From: an uncultured Clostridia bacterium
GTDB taxonomy: Bacteria; Bacillota; Clostridia; Oscillospirales; Acutalibacteraceae
DNA length: 6,768 nucleotides
Assembly (NCBI GenBank): GCA_947165115.1
Contig: CAMUZD010000089.1
Coordinates: 1 to 6,768, forward strand
Reading direction: 5' to 3'
Shown: piece by piece, positions 5,489 to 6,768 of the stretch
Layout: each line of letters opens with the position of its first letter
Numbering within the stretch: the first letter of the stretch is position 1
Position numbers and translations under genes: made by a program
Notes under the pieces: model-generated
What the model was told of the DNA's origin: nothing
Seen by the model: only the letters and a program-made list of their open reading frames with translations
Database searches by the model: none

Positions 5489-6768
5489 ATGAAAATACCT
5501 GCATATGCCGAAACAGCAATTGATTTGCTTAATGAAGCCGGATTTGAAGCTTATGTTGTAGGCGGCGCAGTGCGCGATATGGTTATGGACCGGCCGGCTC
5601 ACGATTTCGATATTGCGACTTCCGCTCTGCCTTCGCAAACTGAAAAAGTATTTGCCGATTTTAGGCTTATAAAAACCGGCCTTAAACATGGAACGGTAAC
5701 GGTTCTTATTAATGCAGAACCGGTTGAAATTACTACTTTCAGAATTGACGGCGATTATTCCGATATGAGAAGGCCCGATTCCGTTCAGTTTACACTTGAG
5801 CTGAAAAATGACTTATCGCGCAGGGATTTCACCTGTAATGCACTTGCGTTTCATCCGAAAAACGGAATTGTTGATTATTTCGGCGGAATAGAAGATATAA
5901 ATAAAAGAATAATAAAATGCGTCGGCGAGGCCGATAAAAGAATCGGCGAGGATGCATTGAGAATTATGCGCGCTCTCAGGTTTGCAAGTGTTTTAGGTTT
6001 CGAAATAGATAAGGATACATCAGATTCAATTCACCGCAATCGTGAATTGCTGAATTATATATCTAAAGAACGGATTTTTTCCGAATTATGCAAGCTTCTT
6101 GAAGGCAAAAATGTATATTCGGTTCTTGATAATTACTGCGATGTGATTTTTACGATTATGCCCGAGCTCGAGCCTATGCATAATCTCGACCAGCAAAACA
6201 GGGCCCATAAATACGATGTCTGGCATCATACGCTTCACGCTGTTGAGAATATCAGAGCCGATGCAGAGCTTCGCCTTGCGATGCTGTTTCATGACAGCGG
6301 TAAACCGGCTGTCAAAACCGTTGACGAAAACGGCGTCGGGCACTTTTACGATCATGCAAAAGTCAGCGTAGAGATAGCGCGTAAAATTCTTAATTATATG
6401 AAATCTTCAAACAGACTCAGGCAACATGTCTGCAATCTGGTTGAATATCACGGGCTCATGCCCGAAAAAATGAGCAAAAAGACTTTTAAGAAGTATATTG
6501 GTTTGCTCGGCGAGGATACAATCCGCGAATTATTTGAGGTAAGGGAAGCAGATGTTCGAGCACTTGATTCTTTCCTGACAGAAAAGTTTCTTTCGGAGAA
6601 TGAAACTGCTAAAGAATTCTTCAGAGAGATTGTTGAGCAGGAGCCCTGCTTCGGAATCAAAGACCTTGAAGTTGACGGCAGAGAATTGATTTCTCTCGGT
6701 TATAATGCCGATTCATCGCTGGGAAAAGCGTTATCTGTATTACTTGATGAAGTTATGGATAACAGAAT
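5489..6768 (+). CDS. cca: CCA-adding tRNA nucleotidyltransferase, 3' end outside window
   Basis: The enzyme builds or repairs the 3' CCA end of tRNAs from CTP and ATP, in the cytoplasm. The 426 visible residues include the class II poly(A) polymerase head: GGAVRD (25-30), the metal-binding DFD (39-41) in HDFDIATS, RRDFTCNA (111-118), and GEDALRIMRALRFA. An HD domain follows (WHHTLH from 245, LFHDSGKP 267-273, HFYDHAKVS). Family members run about 440-460 residues, so only the last few tens are missing. The frame is open to the window edge. Three in-frame ATGs exist: 5462 and 5471, which overlap the ArsC-like gene, and 5489. The last is chosen because MKIP matches usual family N-termini and leaves an 8-base gap; its ribosome site is weak (GGA only 3 bases away, or GGGA at 5473-5476), so 5471 remains possible. 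Confidence 0.93.
   Translation, partial: MKIPAYAETAIDLLNEAGFEAYVVGGAVRDMVMDRPAHDFDIATSALPSQTEKVFADFRLIKTGLKHGTVTVLINAEPVEITTFRIDGDYSDMRRPDSVQFTLELKNDLSRRDFTCNALAFHPKNGIVDYFGGIEDINKRIIKCVGEADKRIGEDALRIMRALRFASVLGFEIDKDTSDSIHRNRELLNYISKERIFSELCKLLEGKNVYSVLDNYCDVIFTIMPELEPMHNLDQQNRAHKYDVWHHTLHAVENIRADAELRLAMLFHDSGKPAVKTVDENGVGHFYDHAKVSVEIARKILNYMKSSNRLRQHVCNLVEYHGLMPEKMSKKTFKKYIGLLGEDTIRELFEVREADVRALDSFLTEKFLSENETAKEFFREIVEQEPCFGIKDLEVDGRELISLGYNADSSLGKALSVLLDEVMDNR

Noticed and set aside
6086..6660. Open frames on the - strand opposite the cca gene
   Set aside because: They are antisense to a continuous CCA-enzyme reading frame with all its motifs and carry no recognisable domain.

Overview
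The window looks like ordinary chromosome from a member of the Bacillota, most likely an uncultured gut-type Clostridia (Oscillospirales-like). This is inferred from the 5S rRNA and tRNA sequences, AAGG.GG-type ribosome sites, moderate-to-low GC and the protein families present. The taxonomic call is an inference, not a search result.

Region 1 (1-348, + strand) is a stable-RNA cluster: the 3' part of a tRNA-Glu(CTC) cut by the window edge, a complete 5S rRNA, a complete tRNA-Asn(GTT), and a strong 14-bp terminator hairpin. This hairpin also lies just past the stop codon of the convergent protein operon.

Region 2 (357-3603, - strand) is a tight three-gene operon, read from right to left: a GH92 alpha-mannosidase, a 72-residue four-cysteine protein of unknown function, and a BNR/Asp-box beta-propeller protein related to sialidases. 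Both junctions are 4-base ATGA overlaps without a clear Shine-Dalgarno sequence, which suggests translational coupling.

Region 3 (3604-3718) is an AT-rich 115-bp divergent promoter region. It holds two good sigma-A promoters placed back to back, with -35 boxes 7 bp apart.

Region 4 (3719-6768, + strand) reads away from the mannosidase: a GH29 alpha-L-fucosidase with a C-terminal F5/8 type C (CBM32-like) domain, a small ArsC/Spx-fold protein, and a CCA-adding tRNA nucleotidyltransferase that runs off the window end. These genes are separated by 1 and about 8 bases and are probably co-transcribed.

Read together, regions 2-4 look like a small intracellular glycan-trimming locus. The mannosidase, fucosidase and sialidase-like protein all lack signal peptides. 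Mannose, fucose and possibly sialic acid suggest host N-glycan or glycoprotein oligosaccharides taken up whole, but no transporter or regulator lies in the window, so the substrate is inferred. No mobile element, CRISPR array or defence system is visible. The least explained item is the small four-cysteine protein locked between the two glycan genes.
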